Origin: Gnetum montanum | Lineage: Eukaryota > Streptophyta > Gnetopsida > Gnetales > Gnetaceae | Length of the DNA stretch: 64,000 bases | NCBI GenBank assembly: GCA_015680685.1 | Contig: MNCI01002041.1 | Coordinates: 1-64,000 of the forward strand | Reading direction: 5' to 3' | Shown: piece by piece, positions 35,001 through 46,862 of the stretch | Layout: the number at the start of each line of letters is the position of its first letter | How positions within the stretch are numbered: the first letter of the stretch is position 1 | Made by a program: the position numbers and the translations under genes | Notes under the pieces: model-generated | The model's database searches: none | Told to the model about the DNA's origin: nothing | What the model saw: only the letters and a program-made list of their open reading frames with translations

Positions 35001-38000
35001 CTAGGACTTGCCACAATGGTTGCAGTATGCAGTTCTCTAAGGGCAATACAATGAAATATGAGAGTCATCTTAATCTCGTCTAAACAAAAAGGTTGACTAC
35101 ATGAGTTCTCTTTTGCCATTCACTTTTATGAAGAGTTAAATCTTTGTTTATTTACAATTTCTTCAAATTATCTTGAATTCTTGCAACAATGATGTAGCAA
35201 ACATTTTTTGATAGGCTTATTATCTTATCTTTGCATATGCCCAAACCATCTAAAACACCATTCTTGTAGCTCATCTAAAATAGAAGTAGCTCTAAGTTTT
35301 TCTCTAATGTTTGTATTATGTAGTTTATCTTTTATTGTAACATTCAACATCCATTTAAGCATTCACATTTTTGCCACACTGATTTGTTGTTTATGCATCT
35401 GTTGTATTGCTCAACATTCAACACCATACAAGATATCAAGCCTGATGACTGTCCAAAAAAAATTTCCATTTCCTTTTATTGGGATTATTTTATTGCTTAA
35501 ATTTTTCTTGGTTTATACCAATGCTCACTCTATGCAACACTTCAACAACAACTAGCATACAAACCCTCCTAGTCTCTTCACAATCATGTGAAGACTCCTG
35601 TACATTTTATGAAGATCTCATAATTTCTGAAGGTTTCTCTTCTTGACACATCCTTACCTCTCACGATTTTTAAAGGCATGCTTACATCCATGGCCTTACT
35701 TCTAATTTGTAGCTAAGCTATGTTGATGGAAGAATCTTCTAGAAGCGTTTAGTAAGTTGGAGGAGCTGTTCGAGAGGTTCTAGACTTTTCTTTCAACTAA
35801 TATGCAACTTCAATCCTTTGAAAGCTTCTAAATTCATTTATCAATTGGCATGGAATTCCTGTCCCAAATCCTTTCTCATTGAAACATTTTATGTACTCAT
35901 GAAATGATAAGTTAACAATAAATGCAAATATAGAAACTCTAGCACTTACTCTACCCCACTCTAAGACTATGAATAAGTACCCCACAAGAGATGACAAAGG
36001 AAGTTTTGCATCTCCCTCCCACCTTGATGGGGCTTTAATCCCCCAATTTGACAACTCTTGTTTTGGCACCCGTACATCATTTCCAAGTGCTTCACCATTG
36101 CAATGGATCAAATACTCCATGTTTGTCTTTACTCTTGTCTTGGTTGCTTTTTTGAATCCTCCAAGGCTTTCTCAAGATGCTTGATTCCTTCTTCTTGTTG
36201 TATGGAATCAATATATAAAATTAAACACATTGCAAGTCAATTTCATAAGCACTATAATTTATTTACGTGGTAATTTGAAAAGTACCCACTCACTTCTTAT
36301 TTCACATTATACTTCTTCATTATGCACAAGCGTGAGCACACAATGGAATTGTAGTTGAGTGGCTTAAGTACATGAATTCTGCTGCTCTAAATAATGCTCC
36401 AAGTATTATCTGCTTGTTAAAAATGACATTATTATCATAAGCTTAAGGTCTACACAGAATCAAATGGACACAATCAATTGGCAATAAATCACATACCACC
36501 TTATCTTTGTACTATTCAATTTTTACATCAATTATGTACCACTTCAAAGGATCATCACTTGGAGCTTCAATGCTCATCCTGCCACATGAAGTCCCAGGAG
36601 GATCAGTGGATGATGAGCGAAACCCTAACCTTTTCTCTCCTCATAATCTCTAAAATTTTCTATCTAGAGTTGAATTAGATGACCTTAATGATATATTTGT
36701 TGTATCACTGTGCTCCTAGTGCGATCTAGGCGTTCTAGTAATATTCTATTACACGTTTGTGCCACTCCATTCTATTGTGGTATTTCTGGGGTAGTATGCA
36801 TATGGATTATTCCCTTTTCAAAACAGAAGTTGGAAAAGCCATGTGGCATGTATTCTCCTTTATTATCTAAAAAAAGTCTTTCTACTTTGTCAACATTTCT
36901 ACCTATGCAACAAATCACTTGAAAATGCCAAGCACCATATTGTTTGATTTAGTTTTATATAGCGAATTTTTATGGTTATAATCATTAATAAATGTAACAA
37001 AATACTCAGAACCAGCAGGAGACAGAGGTAACAGTATTAACCACAATACGTAGTCAAATAGTTTTAGTTTCCAACACCCTGATAGGACAAACCACACCTC
37101 AGTAAAATAAATCTAGCTAACTCTTACTCCTATGATATCCATTTTTTAGAAAATTAACTTATCTAGATTTTCCAACTTCGTAATCCCTACATAAATTCAA
37201 GTTTAAAAAAAAAAAACTAGAATCGGAAATAAGAAATTTAGAGTGAAATAGCTTTAATTTTGTTTACCTAATATGTCCTAAGGGGGGGGAGGTGCCCCCC
37301 CACCCCCCACATCCCTTGAATAAGTACAAGGCCACAAATTAAAGGGGATTTCTAAAGGGGACTAAGAGAATTCCATGACATGGATGTCAAAGGAAAAAGA
37401 AGTTTGAAGTAGCGTGAGAGTAAGTTGCAACATTAAAGAATGGTCATGTGAAGAAGATTGCAAGAAGGATAAGAACTACTCACAAGTTGGAGGAGATGTT
37501 GAAATCTGCAACAAAGCCTACGAATGATCCTATCCTGATTAAGTCAAAAGAAGCTACCAAGTAGAATGTTACACTGAAAAATATCCTACATGATCTTCAA
37601 CAGAATCCCATTTTGGCAGAAGAGACCTCAAAAGAGGTCATGGAAGGAGAACAGCTATAGCCAAAAGTTCCAAAATTATCAGCTCCAAACAAGAAGTCCA
37701 ATCCCAATTCCTAGAGGGTGAAAAGTTTTATGATGATACTATGCATTGTTCCATTTTCTGAGATGTTATAATAAAATATTTTATTTCATGCTAGCATTCC
37801 CTTGCATTATCAATTTGTCTACCAATTTATGACCAAAGGAGAGGAAGTTATTATATGAGAGTGTTGACTAGCCACATGAATATGTGTATTATTTTCATTG
37901 TCCATCTAGAATATACATGAAATTCTTGACAACCAAAGAAATAAATGAAACTAATGCTTGAAGAGGAGTGTTGGACAATATTCATAAAATTGATGTACAA

Positions 38001-41000
38001 CTATTGGTTTCATATGGAAAGTCACAAAGATACCAAGGGATATGACAAGAAGTACAATTTCTATGAATGTTAAAGTGTAAGCATATGTTTGAGTGAGTAA
38101 TACAAAAAGAACTCGTGAAGGAAGTTCGTATGAGAATTATAGATGAATCCATAAAAGAAGACATCCAAAGGAGGTGTTAATGAAGAAAGACAGCATAGAA
38201 GTATCACCTAACAAAAGTTAGAGAAGTTGAAAGGTAGTCAGGAATTGTTAGCACAAACTACAAAAGTATGTGAATTGAGTATCCATGAAGTAGAACCCAC
38301 AAATTGAAGTAGAAGCCAAGTTATGAGAAGAATAAGATGTTGACAAGTTGAAGCATAAACAAAAGTTTGAAGGGACCAAGTCTCACTAGTAAGACCAACT
38401 TAGGAAAACTTTTAACCAAGAATGTTTATGAATACAAGAGTTTACAAAATATTGTGATGCTTCTAAACGATCCATGAGAATTCATGAGATCATGAATCCT
38501 TAATTATGATGATGTTAAAGAATTGTTAACACACATTAACTTATCTCCCTAAAACATTGATAAGTAAAGTTGTCCATTATTTGATAACTATTAGTGCTAC
38601 TTATATCAAAGTAGATATTATACTCACATAGGGCTACATCTCCATATTGTTCCTACTTCACACTCCCAACGACACCAAAGTTAGATCAATGCTTAGCAAA
38701 CTAGATAAACTTTCTAACATGCATAACAAAGATGCAAATTTACTCTGGTAAATTGATGTTGTTATTTTTTAATAACAATTTCACTTTATCAAAAGTCAAA
38801 TTTGCGTTCTTTATTTGCAATTTTGTTTTTAAAGGCAACTTATCTTGTTTGTGGGAAAAATTAATCATTTTTTTAACTTTTTCATCAAATTCGTTCAAAA
38901 CTTTTAAAAAGTGCTCTCCTATTTTTTGAGTGTCACATATGTTGTATTGTATGGTAAGAGTGCACACTACTGCGTTCAAAGTTACAAAAGGCCTATGATT
39001 GACATTACGGTATCTCCATTTGCATCTCCATCTCCATTGAGCTTTAACTAAAACTGAAACCCAGTTGCAACTACAGAGAGTGTCTCACTTGAAATACCTT
39101 CTATGATGTCGTGGCCTGTCAAAAATTGAGATACCTTGATTTAGTATGTATAGCAGCAGTTTGTTCATTGTATCATTGTGTAGTTACAGAAGTTGCAGTA
39201 TCAAAAAGAGCACCTTTGGTTTTTTTGCTGCTGCTTTACAAGGTTAGTCTTTTGAAGAAAAAAATTGTAATCCTTTGGTACATTGCACATTTTTGGCTAT
39301 GCAAAAATTCTTTGGGAATAAGCAGGACCATCAAATGGATTATACAAGTACCATAGATTGAGATTCATTTACAAATGTTTACTTTCAGAAGCTAAAAATA
39401 GTCATTGTTTTAACCATGAATTTTTTTAGTACATTAAATGAATTTGTTTTATAAGATGATCAAAATTCATATGTAAAATGTTGAAATTGGTTATGGTTTT
39501 AACTAAACTGATATAGCAGTAAAATTGATTTAGAGAATGAGTGAAATTAATTTGAATTTTAAACGAAATTGAAATTACCCAATGACAACACTGATTTTGA
39601 TTTAGATGAAATTGGTTTTGATTTTGGTGAAATTGGTGGAAAAAAGAACGAAATTAATTAAGTCCTTTCTATATGTCTCGGTTTTCCTTCAGTTGGAGCT
39701 GCATCTGTGATTTTAGTGCTCTTTCAATCCATATCAATGGCGAAATTGGTGGAAAAAAGAACGAAATTAATTAAGTCCTTTCTATATGTCTCGGTTTTCC
39801 TTCAGTTGGAGCTGCATCTGTGATTTTAGTGCTCTTTCAATCCATATCAATGAGAATAGTTCTCCACATAACATTGAAGCTCAGTCCCTAATACCTTTGC
39901 CCCTCATCAACTCTAATCCTTAACAACTCCCCTAATTCCAAGCCTGGCATTCCTTCCCCTACATGTTAAGGTTTGTCTCTCTTCTCACTCATGTTAGTTC
40001 CTTTGAAAAAAATACATGTTTATGGTTTCATTATTTATCTCTGTTAATGTGTGGAGGGATATGCAGCAGCATAATGTGTAGGACAACTCTGTGCCTTAAT
40101 CCCTACAACAGTTGGAGTGAGACGTGTTGCAAAACCCCACAGAGCCACTAGATATAGGAGAGTATCTCTACCATGACAACAATGCAAGACCATGATTTTG
40201 CTGACTAGAACATTGGTACCCTTAGAAACAAGCATTCAACTATGCCTGAGGTCATGTCAGCCCTGGTTTGTGTGGAGTTGTCACACTTTGTGGTTCTTAG
40301 CCTCATGTAGATGATATCTTATATGCATGATGTCATGATGGAAAGATGTGTAGTTTTGCTTGCCATGTGGAACCATCTAGGCCTAACTTGTTATAATCAG
40401 ATCTGAAAACAATCAGATTTGAAAACACACTACAAATGCTCTAGAGAAATTATTAGAACCCTACAGACCTGAATAAATCATTAGAGGCAAAATATTGCAC
40501 TGTAGCAGGTCAAAAAACACTATAAATCACTCTCAAAATGTTCTAAACTCTAGCAAACATTTGGTTTGATAACAAAATGAAAGCAGAATAAAACCAGTAA
40601 AAATAGCACAAGAACACAGCGAGTTATGTGGTTTGGGCCCTTTTTATCCTACTTCCACAACAATGCTGATCTGCCTTTTATTTTTCTCAAATCTTCAGGA
40701 CACAAGCCGTCCTTGTAACTTTTTCAAACACCCAATCTGCTATTCCAACAGATCTCACCAACAAGACTCACATCTCCAAGGTAAAACCTTGATACAATGC
40801 TTTCACTTCAAAGCACACACTAAAGGCTACCCCAAGCCTTTTATTTATGAAGAAACATGAAGACCAAACCCCAATCCTAATACATGTGGGATAAAACACC
40901 AAGCCTCCTATTTATGAGGAAACATGAGGACCAAACCCCAATCCTAATACATGTAGGATAAAACACATCCTCACATCAAATGCAACATAAAAGGAAATAC

Positions 41001-42876
41001 AACAATTAATGTATTTGTCTTCATTTTTCCAACATAACTGGTTTAAGTTCTCTGCTACCTCTACCATCTCCACTCAGCAAATCTAGTCCTTTGCATGATC
41101 TCAGCCAAACAATGCACCAAGAACTAGTGGTTGATGGAAACAAGGATTCTCAGCCCTACCTTGAACTTTAGCTTTAGAAGATTGTGCTTTTGCTTTGATA
41201 TTGGTTCTGATCTCCTGTTCTTTTTGGTACTCTCTGACTGTTGGTTAGGGAATTTTGCTACCGTAGTTTGGCTCTTTCTAGCCTTCTGTGTTTGTACACT
41301 CCACTGCATTGTAGATAGATCCTACAATTTTACTGATCTGGTTGGCATGGTCGCAGTGATCTGCATTATCTTTTGAATCTTGTAAAATTTTGTTAGGATA
41401 GCAGTTTTTGGGGGCTTCTTCTCAGAAACAGAAAATATATTGAAATTTCTTTAAAAAACATTTGAAAATTTAGTGAAACAATTCTGTGCCAAATTCCAAA
41501 TATTAATTCAGATTTCACAACTTAGGAAGGTATAGCTTTTTTTATCAATTGAAATCACTGCCCTCCCTGTTCAGGGGCAATATGTATAATCTCAATTCTT
41601 TTAGTCCTTCTGCTTCCATATTTAAAAATTTATTGAACCAATTCTGTCCCAAATTCCAAATCTCAATTCAGATTTCACAACTTGGGAAGGTATAGCTTTT
41701 TCTATCAATTGAACTCACTGCCCTCCATGTGCAGGGGCAATATATATAATCTCAATTCTATTATTTCTTCTGCTTCCATATTTGAAAATCTGAAAACAAA
41801 TTATCACATAGAGTTGGATTGAACTCAACATTAGCAGTACCAGTTGAACCATCATTTTTGAAAAGTACTGAAAAGGGCTTATCAAGGCAACAAGAATAAC
41901 AGCTTAGATGGTTTGGGCATATGCAAATAAGATCTGACAATAAGCTCAAACAAAGGTTGCTATATCACTGTTCCAGGAAATATGAAGACCAAAGAAGGCA
42001 TGGGCAAAAAATAATCAAAGATGATTTGAAAAATTTGCAAATATAAAGAATTCATGTACTCAACCCCATTTTGTTGAGATAAGGCTAAGATGATGATGAC
42101 AACTTGAAAGTACTTATCAAATGAGATAAGGCTAAGATGATGATGATGATGACAACTTGAAAGTACTTATCAAATGAGATAAGGCTAAGATGATGATGAC
42201 AACTTGAAAGTACTTATCAAATGTCACTTTTGCACCACTGACTTTGGCTTTATTTTATTTCTTTGATTATCAGGATTTTGTTCTTGCTTAGTATTTCAAA
42301 CATTGTACTTCAGATATATTTTAGTGCTCTAACTCAATCTTCTCAAAACTATGCAGGTATGAACCAGACGAGATGGAGACACAGACAAACCCTATTGATC
42401 GCAGCATTGCTTATTTACTGTTTAACAAGTGCTCCATACCTGCTGACTCGAATATCATTCCTGAAAGCTCCAACGATCCACAGTTGTCGTTCACTGGTCA
42501 ACAACAGAATCTCTGGCTGAACTCATCCTCTGAAAACAGCATGATAACAGCAACCAGGGTCCAACGCTCCCCACTAGCCCAATCACCAACAGTTCACAAC
42601 CCTACTAACATCAAAGATTCATCCTCTGGGGCATCCTGCAGTTCATCTTCGGCCTATTACAATCCACAGTTAGCCTCAGAGCAATTACACAAAAATTTGC
42701 ATCAATTGGAAAAGAAATCGTCGGACTTTTCAGCAGATGCCTCTCAAAGTGATACAAATGAAGGTACGGGAACCTTGGCAAATTCAGAGCATCTAGAAAT
42801 CATGGGAAACAATGATATGACGAGAGTCAGTCTTAAATCAGAATTTCGGCTGACAAAGAAACATAAAGCTGGATAA
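26048..42876 (+). CDS. LNK: LNK family clock/light co-regulator gene (spliced)
   Basis: Coding exons: 26048-26071, 28413-29044, 29400-29751, [29878-30049 dead], 30286-31053, 31149-31318, 42357-42876. LNK proteins are nuclear co-regulators that bind MYB-like RVE8/RVE4 and CCA1-type factors and couple light to the clock. Family marks, in order: MSDW start, YGKPNDHIVP, CVWPNIGSFEDVDRLFR, NCETAFGS...DEILW, TPQEKIEKLRWRQQMQ, LEMKTRICIRDALYRLARSA and NPIDRSIAYLLF. Apart from a GC donor on the dead exon, introns are GT-AG and phases agree. With exon 29878-30049 left out the frame is open for 821 codons, somewhat longer than angiosperm LNK1/2. LNK1 versus LNK2 cannot be decided by eye. The six introns include one of 11,038 bp. 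Confidence 0.9.
26915..27008 (+). mobile_element. SINE-like fragment in LNK intron 1
   Basis: It shares AAAAAAGGTTAGRCTTTC and GGATGAGCATYSWNG...GTGATGACCC with 27700-27850, but the 5' tRNA-like part is truncated. Confidence 0.45.
27700..27850 (+). mobile_element. tRNA-derived SINE-like element in LNK intron 1
   Basis: GGTTTGAGCCTGG fits a polymerase III B box (GGTTCGANNCC), preceded by GTTGCAAGGCCCA. The body shares text with the fragment at 26915. Boundaries are approximate. Confidence 0.5.
28413..29044 (+). CDS. LNK: LNK coding exon 2
   Basis: Acceptor CTGCAG, phase 0, starts IEDVWNDYGKPNDHIVPDP, the hallmark N-terminal LNK motif. The middle is acidic and serine-rich (LDVDPWDSLEDD). It ends with WPNIGSFEDVDRLF at donor CAG/GTGATT, phase 2. 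Fully open. Confidence 0.92.
29400..29751 (+). CDS. LNK: LNK coding exon 3
   Basis: Acceptor TTTCAG completes an arginine codon and gives RNCETAFGS, then VDEILWPSFSG, the expected continuation after the DVDRLF motif. It ends in CAG at donor GTATGT, phase 0. Fully open. Confidence 0.9.
29878..30049 (+). pseudogene. LNK: Dead LNK exon (frameshift and two stops)
   Basis: In frame from 29882 it reads KGSWNDFGVPFEKPL and later YGEKRKISALESYQLEPEKQ, clear LNK exon text. It has TAG at 29951-29953 and TGA at 29972-29974. The only AG acceptors (before 29878 or 29880) enter it out of frame, and the donor is GC (AAG/GCATGT). Its neighbours are both phase 0, so skipping it (29752-30285 as one intron) keeps the frame. 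Confidence 0.8.
30286..31053 (+). CDS. LNK: LNK coding exon 5
   Basis: Acceptor TTCCAG, phase 0. It encodes a lysine/glutamine-rich start, a proline/tyrosine/histidine-rich middle (HPYHQVPYIHTGYGYP), the conserved MTPQEKIEKLRWRQQMQARL block (about 30727-30786) and ends HQLQNVISQ at donor CAG/GTAATC, phase 0. Retention of the next 95-bp intron would end the protein at 31125. Confidence 0.92.
31149..31318 (+). CDS. LNK: LNK coding exon 6
   Basis: Acceptor CTGCAG, then LEMKTRICIRDALYRLARSA, a hallmark C-terminal LNK motif implicated in partner binding. It ends at CAG/GTTTGA, phase 2, before the 11-kb intron. Confidence 0.92.
32540..33515 (-). mobile_element. Ty1/copia pol fragment in LNK intron 6
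   Basis: On the minus strand the integrase end reads NGVVERKNRSIIETRCMLAQ (from about 33513 down), and the RT start reads NKWVFTTKLTEGG...DKYKARLVAKGF (about 32655-32580). Many stops and shifts break it. The left part of RT and all LTRs are missing. It ends sharply at 33515, where unrelated sequence begins. Confidence 0.85.
33517..34310 (+). mobile_element. Unclassified, probably LINE-like element end
   Basis: A decayed frame with charged, glutamate/glutamine-rich text (EEVARAKLAQEEEQLLTQQL) is followed by a T/G-rich tail, GGGGGTTATACCCCCTCCC, and an A-rich end (34297-34310). That layout fits a non-LTR element 3' end. A 45-bp piece near 33950 recurs at 34855. No RT motif is visible, so the class is uncertain. 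Confidence 0.35.
35190..35480 (-). mobile_element. RTE-type LINE 3' fragment in intron 6
   Basis: Minus-strand text resembles the C-terminal end of plant RTE-like LINE proteins: a broken CMVLNVEQYNR segment, KDKL-like, and LDELQEW..RWFGHMQ-like remnants near 35230-35275. Decayed. Confidence 0.6.
36700..36915 (-). mobile_element. Ty1/copia integrase fragment in intron 6
   Basis: On the minus strand it reads LFLDNKGEYMPHGFSNFC, then IIHMHTTPEIPQ and NGVAQTCNRILLERL, the integrase core of copia elements. It covers the same NGV region as the copy at 33515, so it is a different insertion. Confidence 0.75.
37282..37308. repeat. G-run / C-run hairpin
   Basis: Eight G, then AGGTG, seven C, A and six C. 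It can fold into a GC stem and may impair sequencing. Confidence 0.6.
37313..38560. other. Intron 6 stretch with possible coding relic
   Basis: Around 37440-37720 one plus frame reads LEEMLKSATKPTNDPILI, then NILHDLQQNPILAEE, broken by three TAG codons. No family is recognised. The rest shows no gene. Confidence 0.25.
39629..39852 (+). repeat. Tandem duplication, 113-bp period
   Basis: 39629-39739 is repeated at 39742-39852 with no difference seen, beginning GAAATTGGTGGAAAAAAG. A recent duplication, or an assembly error, inside intron 6. Confidence 0.85.
40850..40972 (+). repeat. Tandem duplication of about 63 bp
   Basis: Two copies of ATGARGACCAAACCCCAATC...ATAAAACAC, with a few differences. 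Confidence 0.75.
41475..41790 (+). repeat. Diverged tandem duplication of about 158 bp
   Basis: The CAATTCTGTSCCAAATTCCA...CTGCTTCCATATTT unit occurs twice with scattered substitutions, so it is older than the 113-bp repeat. Confidence 0.8.
41870..42075 (+). mobile_element. RTE-type LINE 3' end in intron 6
   Basis: The plus strand reads QLRWFGHMQ, then RRHGQKIIKDDLKNL and the ILLR.G.DDDD end, typical of the C-terminus of plant RTE-like LINE proteins running into a GATGAT tail. It ends about 280 bp before the last LNK exon. Confidence 0.7.
42076..42222 (+). repeat. LINE tail tandem repeat
   Basis: Three copies of a 47-53-bp unit, AAGGCTAAGATGATGATGAC...TCAAATGAGAT, differ in GAT number. They derive from the 3' tail of the adjacent LINE. 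Confidence 0.8.
42357..42876 (+). CDS. LNK: LNK coding exon 7 (terminal)
   Basis: Acceptor ATGCAG completes the arginine codon and gives YEPDEMETQTNPIDRSIAYLLF, the second C-terminal LNK motif. A serine/asparagine-rich segment follows, with a basic end LTKKHKAG and TAA at 42874. Phase match with exon 6 across 11 kb confirms the join. Confidence 0.92.
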
Positions 42877-44740
42877 TTATGAATAATATGAATTACCTAT
42901 CATATTTTATGATGCTGAAGTAAGAAGATTCAACAACATCCGTCTTTAACAATTAGCATGAGCTACTTCGTATTCTATATTGGGTAACTTTTTACTCCCG
43001 ATTTGAGTATATTTTATGCACTGAAACCGACCTTAGGAAAACTGATATGCTGTAGCACTTGCTATCAACTCCTGATTTAGATTGGAAGACCAAAAACTGT
43101 GTAAAACTAAGTGAACATTCACAACCCTTGACTTATGTGATTGATTGATTGTGGTCTTTTGTTTCGTTATAATTACCACTGCGAGTGGTAGACACTGCTG
43201 AATAATGGATTCTAATTTTATTTCAGTATTTTACTTTCTGTTATGGACATGTATCACTGTTTTCACATTGAAAGTGATTTTGTTACGTCTATCCAGCCCA
43301 ATGATACAGCCATTTTCGCAGAACAGATAAGAAGAAAACAAAACTAAAACAAACCCTATACAGCAACCGTTTGATCGGTGGAATCTAACCAGTCAGACTC
43401 TACATGTTCTGCTAGTCTTCACAGCATTATGCAGAATTGATACAGATCGTTAAATTGTAAGCACGTTCAGCCATGCACCTGAATTTTGGTGTCTTTCTCT
43501 GACCCTTGTGGTATAGATAACCCAGTTCATCTTCCTCCAAAATTGGCATGACTGATGCATTCACCGACTGTTTTTGTTTTGGCATTTAGATTTCCGTTCG
43601 CTGGAACTTTCCCTCCCAAATGCAGAACACACCCTACACTGAAGAACCGTTTCCAAAAAGCTTTCGGGGATTTCCTTTTCATTTGTCGAATCAGGACATT
43701 TTTGTCTGGCTGTTGAATTTGTCGGTCAGTGTCATTTTAGTCCCCTGAGCCCAGCAACCTTTTGCCCTGACCTGACCAATCATCTTCAGCATCAGCCTCA
43801 TTTTATTGGCAAAACCATAATTGTAGTTTTAAATTTCCCCTACATTTGAAACCTCGTTAATACTACGATGAACTTTGTACTACCATACCGACGATATATC
43901 TATTACTTGAGACATGGATAGTAAGTTTTCTTTTTTATGTGAAGCTTATTTGATTATCACGTATACACATTTGTTTTTTAAGACTATACATTCCTAGCAT
44001 ACAGGGGTGAGCCAGAAGATTGAGCCAATCTCCTGGCTTACACTCTCAATGCATCAGGCTAGCATTCGAGAGGGTGCTCATGTTGGGCTAGGTGCCAACC
44101 TCGTGAGCAAACCAATTGGTCTACGGCTATCGTTCATTATATCTGTATTATCATTGAATCTGTAATTTGCAGGCCAAGAGAGTAAAATAGCCAAGGTACT
44201 CATTGATCATGCAGGAATTAGAATACGTGCCTTCACGTCATTAAAAATTGATTAATCGGTTTCTATCTTTCTAAATTTTTTTAATTTTGTTATATTTTTA
44301 ATAAAATATTTTAAGTTTTATATTTAAAATTGTTTCTATATTATTTACAAAAGGAAATTTTTTATAGTATTAAGAATTGAAGTAGAATTGTCTCATACTA
44401 AAAAAAACTAAAATTACAAAAAAGTTATTCAACAAGCCATAGATTGTTTTTTCAAATAAAATTTAAAAAATTCCAAATCATTTTGTTTCATCTCTAAAGA
44501 GAAAAAATCTAAATTCAAAATAGGCGAAGAAGTTAATTTTGGATATCTAGTTTATCATTTATGAGAAATTTTTTTTTTAAAAAAATTAAAGACTATCATC
44601 AATCGGTTTTTTAAAACTAACGCATTATATTTGTATCTTTGATATTAAAGTTCTCATGTATAAAAATAATACGATGTACTTTACATGATAAACTCCACCA
44701 AGCTAAGGTGGGTTAACATCAAGTTGGTAGTTGACTCTAA
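42877..44740. other. LNK 3' flank
   Basis: 3' UTR of LNK (end not determinable), then AT-rich sequence without a gene. A degenerate SINE-like block may lie at 44005-44110. Confidence 0.35.
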
Positions 44741-44749
44741 AACCTTGCC

Positions 44750-44965
44750 AAATCTCATGGATGAGTTTCTTTTTCAGATTTTGTAGATACTAGGCTATTC
44801 TCAAAGGCAATGCACAAGAGTCACATGATTGAAGGTGATTTAAAGAAACTACAAATAAATAAAGATCTAACTCTTCATAGAGGTGAATGACAAAAAAGAA
44901 CTCATGTAGGCCCCATTTTGTTGAGACAAGGCTAGGATGATAGTGATGATGACTCTACATGATAC
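44750..44965 (+). mobile_element. RTE-type LINE 3' fragment
   Basis: HRSHMIEGDLKKLQINKDLTL and CCCATTTTGTTGAGACAAGGCTAGG, then GATGATRGTGATGATGAC, match the LINE end at 41870-42120. Confidence 0.6.
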
Positions 44966-45639
44966 AAATGACATTTGTTTATTACTTCGCTCAATTATTA
45001 GTGTAGACTTTTCTATGATGGATTGTAAATATCTATAAATACTTAATGGATAATGATAACAATATTGATATTTTATTACACCTATATAGACCCAAAGGAT
45101 CTATTAAATAAATGAACTTATGTAAAATAGATTAGTAACAATAAATCCTAAGCACAATAAATGTGTCAATGAGGCATTGCGCTGTTGATTAGAAAATATG
45201 GCATGTGGTTTACAAGTCATAAGTTTTATTCTAATGGGTATGTTGATCTTGTAAGCCTTTTATGAATATGTCAACATATCTATGTCATTGCAACATAAGC
45301 TTAGTCGATTAAGCTACATTGACCCATCTTTGTTAACTAAGCCCTTACAGAATAATATTTTTATTGTTCATCATACTCTCATAATTGATTTAAAACTAGG
45401 GTCCAGAACCCCACTTGTTCTTAAGGTAAATAAAATTATGACAAAGTTTGTTTACAAAACTCAGGGAGTGATAATTGACAAACTACTTAACAACTATTTG
45501 ACTATCAATGAGTGTCATGTTACAAAAATTTATTTGAGCGGATGTATTACAAAAACAACAAAAGGAGTTGACAAATATCAAAATTTACAAAAATTACAAA
45601 AGTCTTCAAAAATTCACCAATGATGAGTCTTCATGTTAT

Positions 45640-46512
45640 TCCTAGTGATAAACACAATTTTTGTTGTAGTGCAATATCATAACTACGATATTGTATCAAT
45701 GATATCATAGCTCATCTAACATCATTGTTGATGCAATGTCTCAGGATCTATGTAGACCTATAAATACCAACACATGGGCACAAAATCGATAACTTTTCAT
45801 TCCAAGTTTTAGGGAAACTCTTGCAGTTTGTTTTCATAGTTAGCAATCAAGTGAATGCCCTAAAGTGTGGTGTAGAGTAGCTATATAGAATCTTTATTTG
45901 AGTGAAGTGTAGTTCATGTCTGGAAATAAAGATCAAGATCACTTCTTACAATTGTAGCATCCACTTAGTTTTACTGTTTTCTTAACTTAATTTCTATGTT
46001 TACTTAGTTAACTCTTTATGTTTTCAAAACACTTTACTTTACTTCATTAGTAAAGCAGAATGAGTATGATTGGTTTTGAGCGCATAAGTGTAATTGTTTG
46101 GTAATTCCAACCGTGTTATTGCTTGGTTTGCCAAGTAGCATAATGCTTGGTAACTTAGTAATTATTATATGAGCCTAAGGCATATACAGTAGACCAAGAC
46201 CAGATGCTCATCGTTATAGGCTAGAGTAAATTTACATTTCCATCATTACTTAGATTTAGATTGTTATTCTAAACTTTCATTATGTTTGTAACTAGGAGCA
46301 TCAAGAGCCAACAACATCAACTAATCACATGCCCTATTAAGAGTTAAACCATACACCCGAACTTCACTAACTCAAAGGAGGAAGACAACGATCTTGAACT
46401 TAACATCAATCACTAGCATAATTACATTGTCCATTTGCAAATTACGATCTAATCACGTGCTAGCACTTATGACTTGTATGGTAGAGTGTTGGGATATCTC
46501 CATTGCTCATCA
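45640..46512 (+). mobile_element. LTR of host element, first copy
   Basis: GATATC-like motifs (ATATCATAACTACGATATTG), a TATA box CCTATAAATACC (about 45749) and R/U5 text as in the other LTRs, ending CTCATCA at 46512. The left border is uncertain. Confidence 0.7.
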
Positions 46513-46531
46513 TTGGTGCCATTGCCAAGGA
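46513..46531 (+). other. Primer-binding site (tRNA-Asp type)
   Basis: TTGGTGCCATTGCCAAGGA directly follows the LTR. C-to-T and G-to-A changes relative to the Athila-type site are consistent with deamination. Confidence 0.6.
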
Positions 46532-46654
46532 TGTGTCAATGTGTGCTAAGTAATTGATCTTACAAAGTTCGTTGTATCAAAAACCACAAAGTCTATCCTT
46601 ATACCTTAAACCAATTTCAAGAACACATACCTAACTAAGCTTCAAAGATACAAA

Positions 46655-46862
46655 ATGGCTTTAACACTTAAAGAAAAACTATCACTTGCCAAAGAGCTGT
46701 AAAAGAGCATTAACAAAACACATGATGATGAAGACTAGAGTATGCTTATGCAGACACAGATCTCATATGCTCACATCAATCCTTATTATCTTGATTTTAC
46801 ATTCATATTTTATCAAGACTGGCAATTAAGGTGGAGAGACTTACGGGGTGATAAAGTCAAAT
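46655..46862 (+). pseudogene. gag N-terminal fragment
   Basis: ATGGCTTTAACACTTAAAG opens a frame with SLAKEL, ISYAH, YYLDFTFIFYQD and RWRDLRGD, the gag N-terminal block. It has several stops and is cut by the next LTR. Confidence 0.7.

Noticed and set aside
44005-44110. SINE-like block
   Set aside because: Partial resemblance to a tRNA-derived SINE on the minus strand, but no reliable A or B box.
45282-45623. 113-codon plus-strand ORF
   Set aside because: AT-rich, no motif recognised, next to LTR sequence; likely a chance frame.
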